Part shown: positions 41,241 through 51,441 of the stretch, in pieces
How positions within the stretch are numbered: the first letter of the stretch is position 1
Layout: the number at the start of each line of letters is the position of its first letter
Origin: Flavobacterium tiangeerense
GTDB taxonomy: Bacteria; Bacteroidota; Bacteroidia; Flavobacteriales; Flavobacteriaceae
Direction: 5' to 3'
Length of the DNA stretch: 64,000 nt
NCBI RefSeq assembly: GCF_007830355.1
Contig: NZ_VLKO01000004.1
Coordinates: 1-64,000, forward strand
The notes under the pieces: generated by a model
Databases searched by the model: none
What the model saw: the letters and a program-made list of their open reading frames with translations, nothing else
What the model was told of the DNA's origin: nothing
Program-made: the position numbers and the translations under genes

Positions 41241-43649
41241 TTAATATAATGAAGGAAATTTCAATGGATTTACTTCGTGCATCATATCATAAACTTTTTC
41301 ATAAATATCCTCAGCAGATGGTTTAGAGAAATAATCTCCATCAGTACCATAAGCAGGTCTGTGGGCTTTTGCAGTTAAAGTTTGTGGTTTACTGTCAAGG
41401 TGTTCATAAGCATTTTGCTCCTCAAGAATTTGTTGCATGATATAAGCCGAAGCTCCTCCTGGTACATCCTCATCAATTACTAGTAAACGATTTGTTTTTG
41501 CAATACTTTTTATAATGTCTTTGTTGATGTCGAATGGTAAAAGTGATTGTAAATCAATAACTTCACAATCAATGCCAACTTCTTGTAATTCTATTGCAGC
41601 TTGTTGTACAAGTCTCAATGTTGATCCATAAGAAACAAGTGTAATGTCGTTTCCATGTTTTAAAGTTTCTATAACACCTATTGGAGTTTTGAATTCTCCA
41701 TAGTTCAATGGCATTTTTTCTTTCAATCGGTATCCATTCAAGCATTCAATTACTAGAGCTGGTTCGTCACACTCTAACAAGCTGTTATAAAATCCGGCGG
41801 CTTGTGTCATATTTCTAGGTACCAAAACATGAATTCCACGCACTGCATTGATAATCATTCCCATTGGTGATCCAGAGTGCCAAATTCCTTCTAAACGGTG
41901 ACCTCTAGTTCGTATAATTAGCGGCGCTTTTTGTTTTCCTACTGTTCTATATCGTAAAGTAGCTAAATCATCACTCATGATTTGAATCGCATACAATAAA
42001 TAATCTAGGTATTGAATTTCGGCTATTGGTCTTAAGCCTCTCAATGCAAGTCCTATTCCTTGCCCTAAAATAGTTGCTTCTCTAATACCAACGTCAGCTA
42101 CTCGAAGTTCTCCATATTTCTCTTGCATTCCTTCAAGACCTTGGTTTACATCGCCAATTGCTCCTGCATCTTCACCAAAAATCAATGTTTCAGGATATTT
42201 AGTAAAAATAGCATCAAAGTTATCGCGCAAAATCATCCTTCCATCAGTATCTTCTTTTGCATCATCTGCATAAGTAGGTAATGCCATTTTTGATGAAAAT
42301 ATATTTTCCTTTGTTTCTGAAAATAAATTGCTACTGAAGTTTATCTGCTCTTTGTTAGTATAGTTTGTGATCCACTGTGAAAGCTCATTTTTTCCAGATT
42401 CGTTCAAAATCAATCGGAGTACTTTTCTAGCTGCAACTAAAATTTCTTTTTTCAATGGTGTCTTAATACCACTTAGTTCAGCTACATACTTCAAAATAGA
42501 CTCTTGGTGTGCACTAGTAGTTGCGATTTTTTGCAATAGTACTATTAACTCTTTTTGATCTTCGATTATAGGCTCAAGAAAAGCTGTCCAAGCTGCTTTT
42601 TTACCCTCTAAAACCTCTTTTTTTGCTTGTGCATCAATAGCATCAATTTCTTCTGGAGAGGCTATATTTATAGCTATCATCCACAATTTCATTTGTCTGA
42701 TACAGTCAAATTCTCTTTCCCAGGCTAAGCGATCTGCATTTTTATAACGCTCATGTGATCCAGAACTCGAGTGTCCTTGGGGTTGAGTTAACTCATTTAC
42801 ATGAATTAAAACGGGAACATGATTTTCACGAGCTACTGTAGCTGCTTTTTCATAAGTAGTAATCAAATCAGCGTAATCCCAACCTTTTACTCTAAAGATT
42901 TCATATCCGTTGGTATCTGCTTCTTTTTGATATCCTTTTAAGATTTCAGAGATATTTTCTTTTGTGGTTTGATGTCTTGCATGTACCGAAATTCCGTACT
43001 CATCATCCCAAACACTCATCACCATTGGCACTTGTAAAACACCTGCCGCGTTGATAGTTTCAAAAAATAATCCTTCAGATGTACTTGCATTTCCGATGGT
43101 TCCCCAAGCAATTTCATTTCCTTCGTTAGAAAAATTTGCCGCATTAGGAATGCCTGATACTTGTCTGTAAATCTTAGAGGCTTGAGCAAGTCCTAACAAA
43201 CGTGGCATTTGGCCCGCAGTAGGAGATATATCTGAACTTGAATTTTTTTGTTTTGTTAAGTCTTTCCAAGATCCATCTTCGTTAAGACTGTGTGTTGCAA
43301 AGTGCCCGCCCATTTGTCTTCCGGCAGACATTGGATCATGTTTGATGTCAGTGTGACCGTACAGTCCAGCAAAAAACTGTTGAATTGTAAGTTCACCTAT
43401 TGCCATCATAAAGGTTTGATCACGGTAATATCCGGATCTAAAATCACCATTTTTGAAAGCTTTGGCCATAGCCAATTGAGGAACTTCTTTGCCATCACCA
43501 AAAATTCCAAACTTGGCCTTTCCTGTTAATACTTCTTTTCGTCCTAATAAACTGCACTCACGGCTTATTATTGCTGTGGTATAGTCTTTTAAAACTTCGA
43601 TTTTGAAATCTTCAAATGTCAATGCAGAATTGGTTTTTTCTTTTATCAT
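41241..43649 (-). CDS. 2-oxoacid dehydrogenase E1 component, fused alpha and beta subunits
   Basis: 802 residues. The alpha part (about 1-430) has SGYYRDQTFMMAIG, GRQMGGHFA and the thiamine-diphosphate region WGTIGNASTSEGLFFETINAAG ending VWDDEYGIS. The beta part (about 460-802) has LIFGEDAGAIGDVNQGLEGMQEKYG, RVADVGIREATILGQGIGLAL, IRTRGHRLEGIWHSGSP and LLVIDEDVPGGASAYIMQQIL. It decarboxylates a 2-oxoacid, most likely of the branched-chain type, and hands the acyl group to a lipoyl E2 encoded elsewhere. Fused E1 is normal in Bacteroidota. A -7 box TAAATTTG lies 25 bp upstream. Confidence 0.93.
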   Translation of the reverse strand: MIKEKTNSALTFEDFKIEVLKDYTTAIISRECSLLGRKEVLTGKAKFGIFGDGKEVPQLAMAKAFKNGDFRSGYYRDQTFMMAIGELTIQQFFAGLYGHTDIKHDPMSAGRQMGGHFATHSLNEDGSWKDLTKQKNSSSDISPTAGQMPRLLGLAQASKIYRQVSGIPNAANFSNEGNEIAWGTIGNASTSEGLFFETINAAGVLQVPMVMSVWDDEYGISVHARHQTTKENISEILKGYQKEADTNGYEIFRVKGWDYADLITTYEKAATVARENHVPVLIHVNELTQPQGHSSSGSHERYKNADRLAWEREFDCIRQMKLWMIAINIASPEEIDAIDAQAKKEVLEGKKAAWTAFLEPIIEDQKELIVLLQKIATTSAHQESILKYVAELSGIKTPLKKEILVAARKVLRLILNESGKNELSQWITNYTNKEQINFSSNLFSETKENIFSSKMALPTYADDAKEDTDGRMILRDNFDAIFTKYPETLIFGEDAGAIGDVNQGLEGMQEKYGELRVADVGIREATILGQGIGLALRGLRPIAEIQYLDYLLYAIQIMSDDLATLRYRTVGKQKAPLIIRTRGHRLEGIWHSGSPMGMIINAVRGIHVLVPRNMTQAAGFYNSLLECDEPALVIECLNGYRLKEKMPLNYGEFKTPIGVIETLKHGNDITLVSYGSTLRLVQQAAIELQEVGIDCEVIDLQSLLPFDINKDIIKSIAKTNRLLVIDEDVPGGASAYIMQQILEEQNAYEHLDSKPQTLTAKAHRPAYGTDGDYFSKPSAEDIYEKVYDMMHEVNPLKFPSLY

Positions 43650-43674
43650 AATAGAAAAGTATAACTTTATGCTG

Positions 43675-43682
43675 CAAATTTA
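43675..43682 (-). promoter_or_regulatory. -7 element of the fused E1 gene
   Basis: TAAATTTG on the minus strand, a perfect consensus match 25 bp before the ATG. Confidence 0.55.
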
Positions 43683-43835
43683 CTTAAAAACAACCTATTA
43701 TCATAGCGCTTTGAAAAAAATAGAATTTAATTTTCGCAATTTATTCTAAGTAAATGAAGTTTATTTTTTTATTATGTGTAATTTTATTATCAAATATTTG
43801 ATAATAATTCAACAATTTGACAAGATAGCTTTCGT

Positions 43836-46661
43836 TTAGAACCACTTTCGATTAAAAAGATTGAGTAATGTTTTAGGTGAAAAAGTTACAATAAAACGTA
43901 TTTTTTCGTTGTATTTGTTCTGAGAAATTTCCCAACCATTGTTAGAGTAGACTGGAAAGTAAAGCTCAAAGTAGTCGGTAACCAGGTTCAAGCGTATGCC
44001 GCTATCGTATACAAAACGCTCTTTTGAACCACTATTTTTCATTAATCCTACATCTCCATATAGCTCTATCCAATTCCAAATGCTGTAACTAGCGTTCAAA
44101 CTTGTAAGCCATCTGTTTGCAAATGGAGTGTCTATTTTTGATTTAAAACCACCCTCAGCAATAATGTATTGCTGACTAAAAAGTCCACTATTCTCTGATC
44201 TTCCTATGTAATTATAGTCAAATAAATAATCGGTAGGACGATCTAGCGCAAAACTAAAAAAGTTAGATTGTGTTTTATTATGCAAAAAACTTCCGGCATA
44301 AAATCGTAAATTGAGTTGACGGTTATTTTCAAAAAGTTTTCGATATTCAATTTCTGCTGTAAGTTTACTAAATTTTCCTGAAGCCTGTAAATCAATGGCA
44401 AAGTTTACATGATTGGTAACTTCAGTTTTTGTATTTATATAACGAGTATTAAAAACAGAATAATTAGTTGCAGTATTCTCAGTAAGAATTGCACTTTCAT
44501 CTTTATTAACAATGACTTGTCGAAATAGAATTAATTGTTTTCTATTATCTCTAAAGTTTGGCTCACGAATGCGCAATTGAATTGATGGATTTAATCTAAA
44601 ATACGCTGCGTCTTGTGCGTAATTAAAATAATTGGCACTTATCCCATAGCGAATGTTGTATAGAGTACTTGTCCTAATATTTTGGTTCACCACAAATGCT
44701 GCTGATCCAGATATATTTTGTGATCTAGTAGAGTAAGATGGATTGACATCAAAAATAATAGGTTTGTCAAGTATGGTTTTATTATGTAATCGAATGCCCG
44801 GGGTAAGGCCATCATATAAATTATAGTAAATAGAAGGTACATATAATATTTGATTGTAATACGGATCTTCAAGATCTTTCATAAAAACAAATTTTATTGG
44901 TCTGTTATTAGGCAAAAAACCATTTAACTTTTTCCAGTTATTTCGCAAATTAAATTCTGGTACTTCGTTTTTTAAGTTTAAAATCAAGCGATCAATGTTT
45001 TTTCTAGGAATGGTCAAGGTGCTATCACAGGCCTCAATATCGAGCCATTGCTTAAAAACAGTTGCGCCTTTCCTAGTGCCATAAACAGGAATAGGAATTG
45101 TAGTTCCTGTTCTGTTTTTTACAGAAAATGTAATGCTGTCCTTTGTCTTACTCAGAGTTGTAAATTTATAATCAACAATGTCTCTTGAATTGATCATGGT
45201 GGTAAAAAACCAACTTATATCTTTTTTTGTTTTGGATTTTAAAAGGGTTTCAAAATCAGTTCTTGTTGCTAGTATATGTTGCTTTTTTGCATACAATTCT
45301 TGAATACTTTGCATCATAATGTCTTGTTTAAGAAAATCATCCAGAAACCTAATGCTTAATCCAGCCTTATATTTATTGGCAATTTGTTCATTAAACTTAA
45401 TCAAATTATTTTTAGACTCTCCTAAGGGTTGATCTAGATTTTTACGTGCCATTAACATATAAAAATAACTGTATTGATCATTAAAATCAATATTTGCAAT
45501 ATTAAAATTCTGCAACAGTTTAAATCTGGAAAGACTGCCAATCATTTTTGTATTTGGATAATTCTCGTCAATATATTTCATCATAGCATAGACTTGAATG
45601 CCGTCATAAATCCAATTTTCTTTTCTAGGGTCAAGGTGCAAGCTTGTTTTAAGAAATGAATTTAAATATGTTTTTAAAAACTTAATTTCATACAAAAATT
45701 CTTCAGGGAAGGGACTTAAAAAAGAGGGTAGTTGGTTCAAACCATAAAACGGATTTTTATCATAATCATTTTGAGTGATAATGATTTTTTCATGTGGATA
45801 TTTTCCAATAAATGCATTGGTAAAGGTGACTACTTTATCAATTACTAACGCTTTTTGAACATCGTTTAACTTGGTGTTCTTTAAATCGGTGACAACATCA
45901 ACAATATTATTTTTAAAACTTGTAAATTCTGGTTTTGAGGTAATTATCAAATTAATGTTTGTACGATTATCTCCTTTTAAAAGATGTGTGGTTTCCTCTC
46001 CTTTTTCATCAAACTGCAGTACATTTAAGTCTGTAGATAGTTTTTTTTTGGAGGGTAGTGTTATTAAAACTTCAAATGAGGTAATGCCGTTTGCACTATC
46101 ATCAAGATTGTTGTTACTATATTGTAAAAATTTGTTGTTTTCATATCGTGCTGGGACTAAAAAACAGTTTTTTAAACTAAAATTCCCTTCATTATCAATG
46201 CCATAATTTGTAAATTTCGCATTCGGAATTTTTAGCGTGTAAGTAAGTGTGAGTTTTATTTTTTGAAAAGGCAAAATGGCATTGGTTAATGTCACAACAA
46301 CACAATCCGGGTTTTTTTCAGGCCGGTTCCATTGTAATTCGGTGGTTGTATCTAGTATTTTTAAATTTTGAGTACTTCCACGATCATCCTCTTTGGCTAG
46401 GTGAAAACCTCTGTAAAATTCGTCCGAAAACCGTTTGGCTAGTGGTGTAAATTTAGTAGCATATGCATTGTTCCAATCGTTAAAAACTAAAGATGTAAGC
46501 GTATCATTCGACGCATTATGATACACAAATTCCTGTTCCACGGTTATAGTTTTACTTTCAGGATTGACAACCGCTTGCATTTTAGTAAAATGCTGACTGT
46601 AATTTTTTTGTATTCCAATTAACAAAAAAAATGTTAACGTAACTCTTATATAGGTTTTCAA
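43836..46661 (-). CDS. M1-like pseudo-aminopeptidase with C-terminal outer-membrane beta-barrel
   Basis: 941 residues with a signal peptide (MKTYIRVTL to KNYSQ). The N-terminal part (about 23-230) is M1-like: MQAVVNPESKTITVEQEFVY and LTLTYTLKIP. The gluzincin core (about 255-480) is present, but HExxH is replaced by KTYLN and the downstream WxxEG by WIYDG (about 350), so no zinc site is visible. From about 600 to the end it looks like an outer-membrane barrel: YYNQILYVPSIYYNLYDG, GIRLHNKTILDKP, alternating strands, and a terminal NLFNRKWF. It is likely an outer-membrane protein whose peptidase-like domain binds rather than cuts. Single-gene unit. Confidence 0.82.
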   Translation of the reverse strand: MKTYIRVTLTFFLLIGIQKNYSQHFTKMQAVVNPESKTITVEQEFVYHNASNDTLTSLVFNDWNNAYATKFTPLAKRFSDEFYRGFHLAKEDDRGSTQNLKILDTTTELQWNRPEKNPDCVVVTLTNAILPFQKIKLTLTYTLKIPNAKFTNYGIDNEGNFSLKNCFLVPARYENNKFLQYSNNNLDDSANGITSFEVLITLPSKKKLSTDLNVLQFDEKGEETTHLLKGDNRTNINLIITSKPEFTSFKNNIVDVVTDLKNTKLNDVQKALVIDKVVTFTNAFIGKYPHEKIIITQNDYDKNPFYGLNQLPSFLSPFPEEFLYEIKFLKTYLNSFLKTSLHLDPRKENWIYDGIQVYAMMKYIDENYPNTKMIGSLSRFKLLQNFNIANIDFNDQYSYFYMLMARKNLDQPLGESKNNLIKFNEQIANKYKAGLSIRFLDDFLKQDIMMQSIQELYAKKQHILATRTDFETLLKSKTKKDISWFFTTMINSRDIVDYKFTTLSKTKDSITFSVKNRTGTTIPIPVYGTRKGATVFKQWLDIEACDSTLTIPRKNIDRLILNLKNEVPEFNLRNNWKKLNGFLPNNRPIKFVFMKDLEDPYYNQILYVPSIYYNLYDGLTPGIRLHNKTILDKPIIFDVNPSYSTRSQNISGSAAFVVNQNIRTSTLYNIRYGISANYFNYAQDAAYFRLNPSIQLRIREPNFRDNRKQLILFRQVIVNKDESAILTENTATNYSVFNTRYINTKTEVTNHVNFAIDLQASGKFSKLTAEIEYRKLFENNRQLNLRFYAGSFLHNKTQSNFFSFALDRPTDYLFDYNYIGRSENSGLFSQQYIIAEGGFKSKIDTPFANRWLTSLNASYSIWNWIELYGDVGLMKNSGSKERFVYDSGIRLNLVTDYFELYFPVYSNNGWEISQNKYNEKIRFIVTFSPKTLLNLFNRKWF

Positions 46662-46841
46662 ATTTGTACTCCTTTGTTTAAGATTAATGCCAATAAAAAA
46701 TCAAGTGCCTATTGTAAAAAAGGGTTTAAATATTTAAGATTCTGTATCAAAATCATTTCTTTTGAAAATAAACCAGCTGCACTCAAAGGGCTAAATATAA
46801 GTATTATTCAACACGAAATTCTTATTTTTTTTAAATTTTGA

Positions 46842-46876
46842 CAAAAAAAAGAAGCTGTTGTGAGCAGCTTCTTTTC
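46842..46876 (-). terminator. Intrinsic terminator of the LOG-family gene
   Basis: AAAAGAAGCTG and CAGCTTCTTTT around a 7-nt loop, with a T run on the minus strand, just past the stop at 46880. Confidence 0.85.
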
Positions 46877-46879
46877 AAT

Positions 46880-47608
46880 TTAAAAATTTGGAGATAAATC
46901 GTATTTCTTATAAAAGGCATCAATTACTGCCACAACTTCATCTTCGGTATCTACAATCTTAATTAAGTTTAAGTCTTGCGGACTCACTGTTTTTTCTTTT
47001 TCTACAAGTACCGTTTTTACCCAGTCTAACAATCCAGACCAAAAACTGCTTCCTACCAAAATAATAGGGAATTTTCCAATTTTCTTAGTTTGAATCAGAG
47101 TGATCGCTTCAAAAAGTTCGTCTAGTGTACCAAAACCTCCTGGCATAACCACAAATCCTTGTGAATATTTCACAAACATCACCTTACGAACAAAGAAATA
47201 ATCAAAGTTTAAGTTTTTATCCGTGTCAATATACGGGTTAAAATGCTGCTCAAATGGCAGCTCAATATTCAATCCTACTGAGGTTCCACCGCCTAAATGC
47301 GCTCCTTTATTTCCAGCTTCCATAATTCCAGGACCACCGCCAGTAATTACCCCGTAACCCGCTTTACTAATCTTGTAAGCAATTTTTTCTGCTAATAAAT
47401 AATTCGGATCCTCTGGTTTGGTTCTCGCCGATCCAAAAATAGACACACAAGGACCTATTCGCCCCATGCTTTCGTACCCATTTACAAACTCCGACATGAT
47501 TTTAAAAATCGCCCAGCTGTCATTAGTACGTATTTCATTCCAATCTTTCTGCTTCAATCGGTCTTGGATAACCTTATCCTCGTCATTATCAAAATCTTCT
47601 AATCTCAT
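46880..47608 (-). CDS. LOG family nucleotide 5'-monophosphate phosphoribohydrolase (TIGR00730)
   Basis: 242 residues. Rossmann-like fold with VSIFGSARTKPEDPNY, GVITGGGPGIMEAGNKGAHLGGG and the catalytic motif PGGFGTLDELFEAITLIQT. LOG enzymes remove the base from nucleoside monophosphates; plant members activate cytokinins, while bacterial members act in nucleotide salvage. It lies between uvrA and the pseudo-peptidase gene; copy 3 of the dispersed repeat is 36 bp upstream of its start. Confidence 0.92.
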   Translation of the reverse strand: MRLEDFDNDEDKVIQDRLKQKDWNEIRTNDSWAIFKIMSEFVNGYESMGRIGPCVSIFGSARTKPEDPNYLLAEKIAYKISKAGYGVITGGGPGIMEAGNKGAHLGGGTSVGLNIELPFEQHFNPYIDTDKNLNFDYFFVRKVMFVKYSQGFVVMPGGFGTLDELFEAITLIQTKKIGKFPIILVGSSFWSGLLDWVKTVLVEKEKTVSPQDLNLIKIVDTEDEVVAVIDAFYKKYDLSPNF

Positions 47609-47643
47609 ATTCTGTCTTTTAATTATCTTTTCTATTATTTTTC

Positions 47644-47725
47644 AGGAGCTTTATCCTGCTGTCCGTTCTATCTTTTTATTTTTTAAAGAAAAAAAATAAA
47701 AAGGATGCCACTTCCATCAGGGCTA
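47644..47725 (+). repeat. Dispersed structured repeat, copy 3
   Basis: Starts AGGAGCTTTATCCTGCTGTCCG and ends CCACTTCCATCAGGGCTA. The core is a hairpin of TCTTTTTATTTTTT against AAAAAAATAAAAAGGA. Same ends as 20357-20453 and 13919-14013. A separate short palindrome (ACTGCTTTAGCAGT, 47771-47784) follows 45 bp later. Confidence 0.75.
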
Positions 47726-47853
47726 AAAATCGAGTCTGCTAAAGTAATTCTTTTTTTAAAACTGCCACATACTGCTTTAGCAGTTTTTGTCATTTTATAT
47801 GAATTTACTTTCGATATAAATTTCCAGTTTGGAATTCCTATTTTGGAGGTAAA

Positions 47854-50685
47854 TTAAACCAACTCTTTCTTTAAAAACTGAGCGGTATAGCTTTTTTTAC
47901 TTTTCGCTACTTCTTCGGGCGTTCCTTTGGCAATCAACTGGCCGCCACCTTTTCCGCCTTCAGGACCAATATCAATAATGTAATCAGCTAATTTAATTAC
48001 ATCCATATTATGCTCAATAATCAAGATGGTATTTCCTTTATCAACTAGTTTGTTAATCACTTCCATCAAAACTCTAATATCCTCAAAATGAAGCCCTGTT
48101 GTAGGTTCGTCAAGGATGTAAAACGTATTTCCAGTATCTTTTTTAGACAATTCTCCTGCTAACTTGATGCGTTGTGCTTCACCTCCAGATAGTGTGGTAC
48201 TTTGTTGGCCAAGTGTAATATAGCCCAAACCTACATCTTGTAAGGTTTTAACTTTTCTGTATATCTTCGGAATCATTTCAAAGAATGGAACAGCCTCGTC
48301 AATAGTCATGTTCAATACATCCGAAATAGATTTTCCTTTGTATCTTATTTCTAGTGTTTCTCTATTAAAACGCTTTCCTTGACAGGTCTCGCATTCTACG
48401 TAAACATCAGGTAAAAAATTCATTTCTATTGTTCGAACACCTGATCCTTCACAGGTTTCACAACGTCCGCCTTTTACATTAAAACTAAAACGTCCCGCTT
48501 TGTATCCCCGAATCATACTTTCAGAAGTCATCGTAAACAGATTTCTGATTTCTGTAAAAACTTCGGTATAGGTTGCTGGGTTACTTCGAGGTGTTCTACC
48601 AATCGGGCTTTGGTCAATATCAATCACTTTATCGATATGTTCTAAACCTTCAATTTTTTTGTACGGTTGCGGTTTCTTGACACCATTAAAATAATAGGCA
48701 TTCAAAATAGGGTAGAGCGTCTCGTTAATCAAAGTCGATTTTCCACTTCCCGAAACTCCCGTCACGCAGATCATTTTACCCAAAGGCAACTCAATTGAAA
48801 CGTTTTTTAGATTATTCCCCGTTGCTCCAGTTAGTTTTAAGAATTTTCCGTTTCCTTCTCTTCGTTTTTTTGGAACTTCAATTTGCATCTCTCCGTTCAT
48901 ATACATCGCAGTAATAGTATGATGTTTGAGGATTTCAGCAGGAGTTCCTTTACTGATGATTTCACCACCATATTTCCCGGCTTTTGGACCAATATCAATC
49001 ACATAATCGGCACGTTCAATCATGTCTTTATCGTGTTCCACCACAATTACAGAATTTCCAATATCGCGCAATTGTTCCAACGAATGAATCAGTTTTTCAT
49101 TGTCTCGCTGGTGCAAACCAATACTTGGCTCATCTAAAATATATAATACACCAACCAATTGCGAACCAATTTGAGTAGCCAAACGAATTCTTTGCGCTTC
49201 ACCTCCCGAAAGTGATTTAGAGCTTCGGCTTAAAGCCAAATAATCCAAACCTACATTCATCAAGAAATGTAAACGGTCCTTAATCTCTTTGATTACTTCA
49301 GTAGCGATACGCTTTTGTTTATCAGATAAATGGTTGTCTAAATCTTTGAACCAAGCAGTCAAATCCGAAATGTCCATGTCACACAATTCGGTAATATTTT
49401 TAGTGTTGATTTTAAAGAATTGGGCTTCTTTTTTTAATCGGGAACCTTCACAAACAGGACATTTTATCTCGTCCATGAATTCTTTTGCCCAGCGCTTGAT
49501 TGTCGCCGATCCACTTTCATCATGTTGGTTTTTTATAAAATGCGAGATTCCTTCAAAATCAATTTTATATTCTTTAGTAACTCCAGCTGTTTTCGATTCG
49601 ATGCTAAATTTTTCTTTACCACCATTCAAAATCATTTCCATCGCTTCTGCAGGAATGGTTTCAATGGCATCAGTCAATTTAAAACTGAATTTTTCACCAA
49701 TGGTTTCCAATTGCTTAAAAATCCAAGAGCTTTTGTATTCGCCCAAAGGAGCAAAACCACCCGCCTTTATAGATAATTTTGGGTTTGGAACAATTTTTTT
49801 GCTGTTGACTTCATTTACAGTTCCAAGTCCGTTGCAATGATCACAAGCTCCTTTTGGAGAATTGAAAGAAAATAAATTGGGCTCTGGATTTTGATAGGAA
49901 ATTCCGGTGCTAGGACACATCAAGTTCCGACTAAAATAGCGCACCTCATTCGAATCTTGGTCTAAAACCATCAGTACATTTTCACCTTGATTCATGGCGG
50001 TATTGATACTTTCCATCAAACGTTTGGCATTATCGGGTGTGTCTTCAATTACCATTCTATCGACTACAATTTCGATGTCATGAGTTTTGTAACGGTCAAG
50101 TTTCATCCCAAGAGTAATATCAAGTACTTCGCCATTGACACGAACTTTCAAGAATCCTTGTTTGGCAATTTGTTGAAAAAGTTCTGCGTAATGTCCTTTT
50201 CTAGCTCGGATAACTGGTGCTAAAATATTGATTCGTTTTCCTGCAAAATCCTGAATAATCAAATCCTTAATTTGCTCGTCAGAGTAGGAAACCATTTTTT
50301 CTCCGGTATTGTAACTATACGCATCGGCACCACGAGCATAAAGCAAACGCAAGAAATCATAAATTTCAGTAATAGTTCCTACCGTAGAACGCGGACTTTT
50401 ACTGGTTGTTTTTTGTTCAATAGCAATCACAGGTGAAAGCCCATCGATTTTATCAACATCAGGACGTTCTAGTCCACCCAAAAACTGACGCGCATAAGCT
50501 GAAAAAGTTTCTATATAACGGCGTTGCCCTTCGGCATAAATGGTATCAAAAGCTAAGGAGGATTTCCCAGATCCCGAAAGGCCGGTAATTACAACCAGTT
50601 TTTCTCTAGGAATGGAAACATCTATATTTTTTAAGTTGTGCACGCGAGCGCCCTGAACTTCAATGGTATTGTCTTTGTCTAGCAT
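47854..50685 (-). CDS. uvrA: Excinuclease ABC subunit A
   Basis: 943 residues from the ATG at 50685; the longer frame begins at a TTG too close to the promoter. It recognises DNA damage in nucleotide excision repair, as a dimer with UvrB. Two ABC modules are intact: Walker [10 protein letters not shown] and GVSGSGKST; signatures [12 protein letters not shown] and [12 protein letters not shown]; Walker [10 protein letters not shown] and LDEPTTGLH. Zinc fingers are CDHCNGLG with the later CPVCEGSR pair, and CETCEGSG with CETCQGKR. -7 box TAACTTTG 17 bp upstream. Confidence 0.98.
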   Translation of the reverse strand: MLDKDNTIEVQGARVHNLKNIDVSIPREKLVVITGLSGSGKSSLAFDTIYAEGQRRYIETFSAYARQFLGGLERPDVDKIDGLSPVIAIEQKTTSKSPRSTVGTITEIYDFLRLLYARGADAYSYNTGEKMVSYSDEQIKDLIIQDFAGKRINILAPVIRARKGHYAELFQQIAKQGFLKVRVNGEVLDITLGMKLDRYKTHDIEIVVDRMVIEDTPDNAKRLMESINTAMNQGENVLMVLDQDSNEVRYFSRNLMCPSTGISYQNPEPNLFSFNSPKGACDHCNGLGTVNEVNSKKIVPNPKLSIKAGGFAPLGEYKSSWIFKQLETIGEKFSFKLTDAIETIPAEAMEMILNGGKEKFSIESKTAGVTKEYKIDFEGISHFIKNQHDESGSATIKRWAKEFMDEIKCPVCEGSRLKKEAQFFKINTKNITELCDMDISDLTAWFKDLDNHLSDKQKRIATEVIKEIKDRLHFLMNVGLDYLALSRSSKSLSGGEAQRIRLATQIGSQLVGVLYILDEPSIGLHQRDNEKLIHSLEQLRDIGNSVIVVEHDKDMIERADYVIDIGPKAGKYGGEIISKGTPAEILKHHTITAMYMNGEMQIEVPKKRREGNGKFLKLTGATGNNLKNVSIELPLGKMICVTGVSGSGKSTLINETLYPILNAYYFNGVKKPQPYKKIEGLEHIDKVIDIDQSPIGRTPRSNPATYTEVFTEIRNLFTMTSESMIRGYKAGRFSFNVKGGRCETCEGSGVRTIEMNFLPDVYVECETCQGKRFNRETLEIRYKGKSISDVLNMTIDEAVPFFEMIPKIYRKVKTLQDVGLGYITLGQQSTTLSGGEAQRIKLAGELSKKDTGNTFYILDEPTTGLHFEDIRVLMEVINKLVDKGNTILIIEHNMDVIKLADYIIDIGPEGGKGGGQLIAKGTPEEVAKSKKSYTAQFLKKELV

Positions 50686-50702
50686 AATTTTTTGCAAAAA
50701 AG

Positions 50703-50710
50703 CAAAGTTA
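50703..50710 (-). promoter_or_regulatory. -7 element of uvrA
   Basis: TAACTTTG on the minus strand, 17 bp before the ATG at 50685. Excludes the TTG at 50697 as start. Confidence 0.6.
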
Positions 50711-50767
50711 CCATTTTGATTTGTTCTTTTGATGCAACAGTTTAGAAGTTTGTGTTAAAATGGGATA

Positions 50768-50800
50768 TAAAAAAAACGCTAATAGGAGTTAGCGTTTTTT
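50768..50800 (-). terminator. Intrinsic terminator downstream of the small membrane protein gene
   Basis: AAAAAACGCTAA and TTAGCGTTTTTT around a 6-nt loop. T runs on both strands, so it may also stop plus-strand transcripts. Confidence 0.85.
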
Positions 50801-50820
50801 GGTTACATTGTATTTACATC

Positions 50821-51075
50821 TTACTCCATTCCTAGTCCTAATGTTTGTAAAATGCCAACAATCCATATAATTGGTTTCCAAAGTACAATAAAGCCTATAA
50901 TTGATAGAATGGAAAAAACAGACCAAAATCCAAAACCATAGGCTAATGTAAATTCTGGAAAGTATTCTACTAAAAACATGTAAATACCGAAAGGAATAGC
51001 TGCCAAAACGACAACGATCCAAACTAGACATTTGATAAAGAAAACGATTGTATTTAATAAAAATTGAAAAAGCAT
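50821..51075 (-). CDS. Small membrane protein in the WYL-linked group
   Basis: 84 residues with two to three hydrophobic helices: LLNTIVFFIKCLVWIVVVLAAIP, YGFGFWSVFSILSIIGFIVLW and IIWIVGILQTLGLG. This frame was preferred over an overlapping one at 50789-51031, which lacks hydrophobic periodicity and any family trait. No family recognised. It lies 63 bp after the next small gene, on the same strand, and may be controlled by the divergent WYL regulator. Confidence 0.7.
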   Translation of the reverse strand: MLFQFLLNTIVFFIKCLVWIVVVLAAIPFGIYMFLVEYFPEFTLAYGFGFWSVFSILSIIGFIVLWKPIIWIVGILQTLGLGME

Positions 51076-51138
51076 AATTTTGATTTTTTAAGTGACTTTT
51101 GTCAGGTTACTAAGTGTTTTTTTAATAATAGTTGTACT

Positions 51139-51354
51139 TTAATTTTGTAAGTTTGTAGTTGTTTTATCATCCTCTAATGCGGTGACTAGTCCTGTTATCA
51201 GTAATGATAGTCCAGCGCCAATCATACCTCCGGTTTGAGGTTTTTTCCCTAAGTAATTAGCAATAGCAATACCCGCCGCTGCGCTTGTTGTTAAAATGGT
51301 ACTTAAGCTACTAAAGTCCATTTCTGTGCTTTGTTTTTTTAATGAATTTTTCAT
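51139..51354 (-). CDS. Small glycine/alanine-rich membrane protein
   Basis: 71 residues. STILTTSAAAGIAIANYLG and TGGMIGAGLSLLITGLVTAL are two hydrophobic segments rich in Ala, Gly and Thr; the tail EDDKTTTNLQN is polar. No named family. It is the first gene transcribed away from the WYL regulator, and one CGACA/TGTCG palindrome lies about 45-60 bp upstream of its start. Confidence 0.7.
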   Translation of the reverse strand: MKNSLKKQSTEMDFSSLSTILTTSAAAGIAIANYLGKKPQTGGMIGAGLSLLITGLVTALEDDKTTTNLQN

Positions 51355-51397
51355 GATAATTGTTTTTAAATTTCGGGGCTAAATTATGTTTCAAACG

Positions 51398-51412
51398 CGA
51401 CAATTAGTGTCG
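51398..51412. promoter_or_regulatory. Palindrome I, CGACA-ATTAG-TGTCG
   Basis: Perfect 5-bp arms with a 5-bp spacer in the divergent promoter region, on the side of the small membrane protein genes. Candidate operator of the adjacent WYL regulator. Confidence 0.6.
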
Positions 51413-51441
51413 TTTAAAAATGATTTGAAAAAAAAATATTG

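Noticed and set aside
47771..47784. ACTGCTTTAGCAGT palindrome followed by TTTTT as a terminator
   Set aside because: The stem is only 5 bp and it points along the plus strand where no gene ends; kept only as a side note to repeat copy 3.
50789..51031. 80-codon frame overlapping the small membrane protein gene
   Set aside because: The overlapping frame 50821-51075 has regular transmembrane helices, while this one does not and runs into the terminator.
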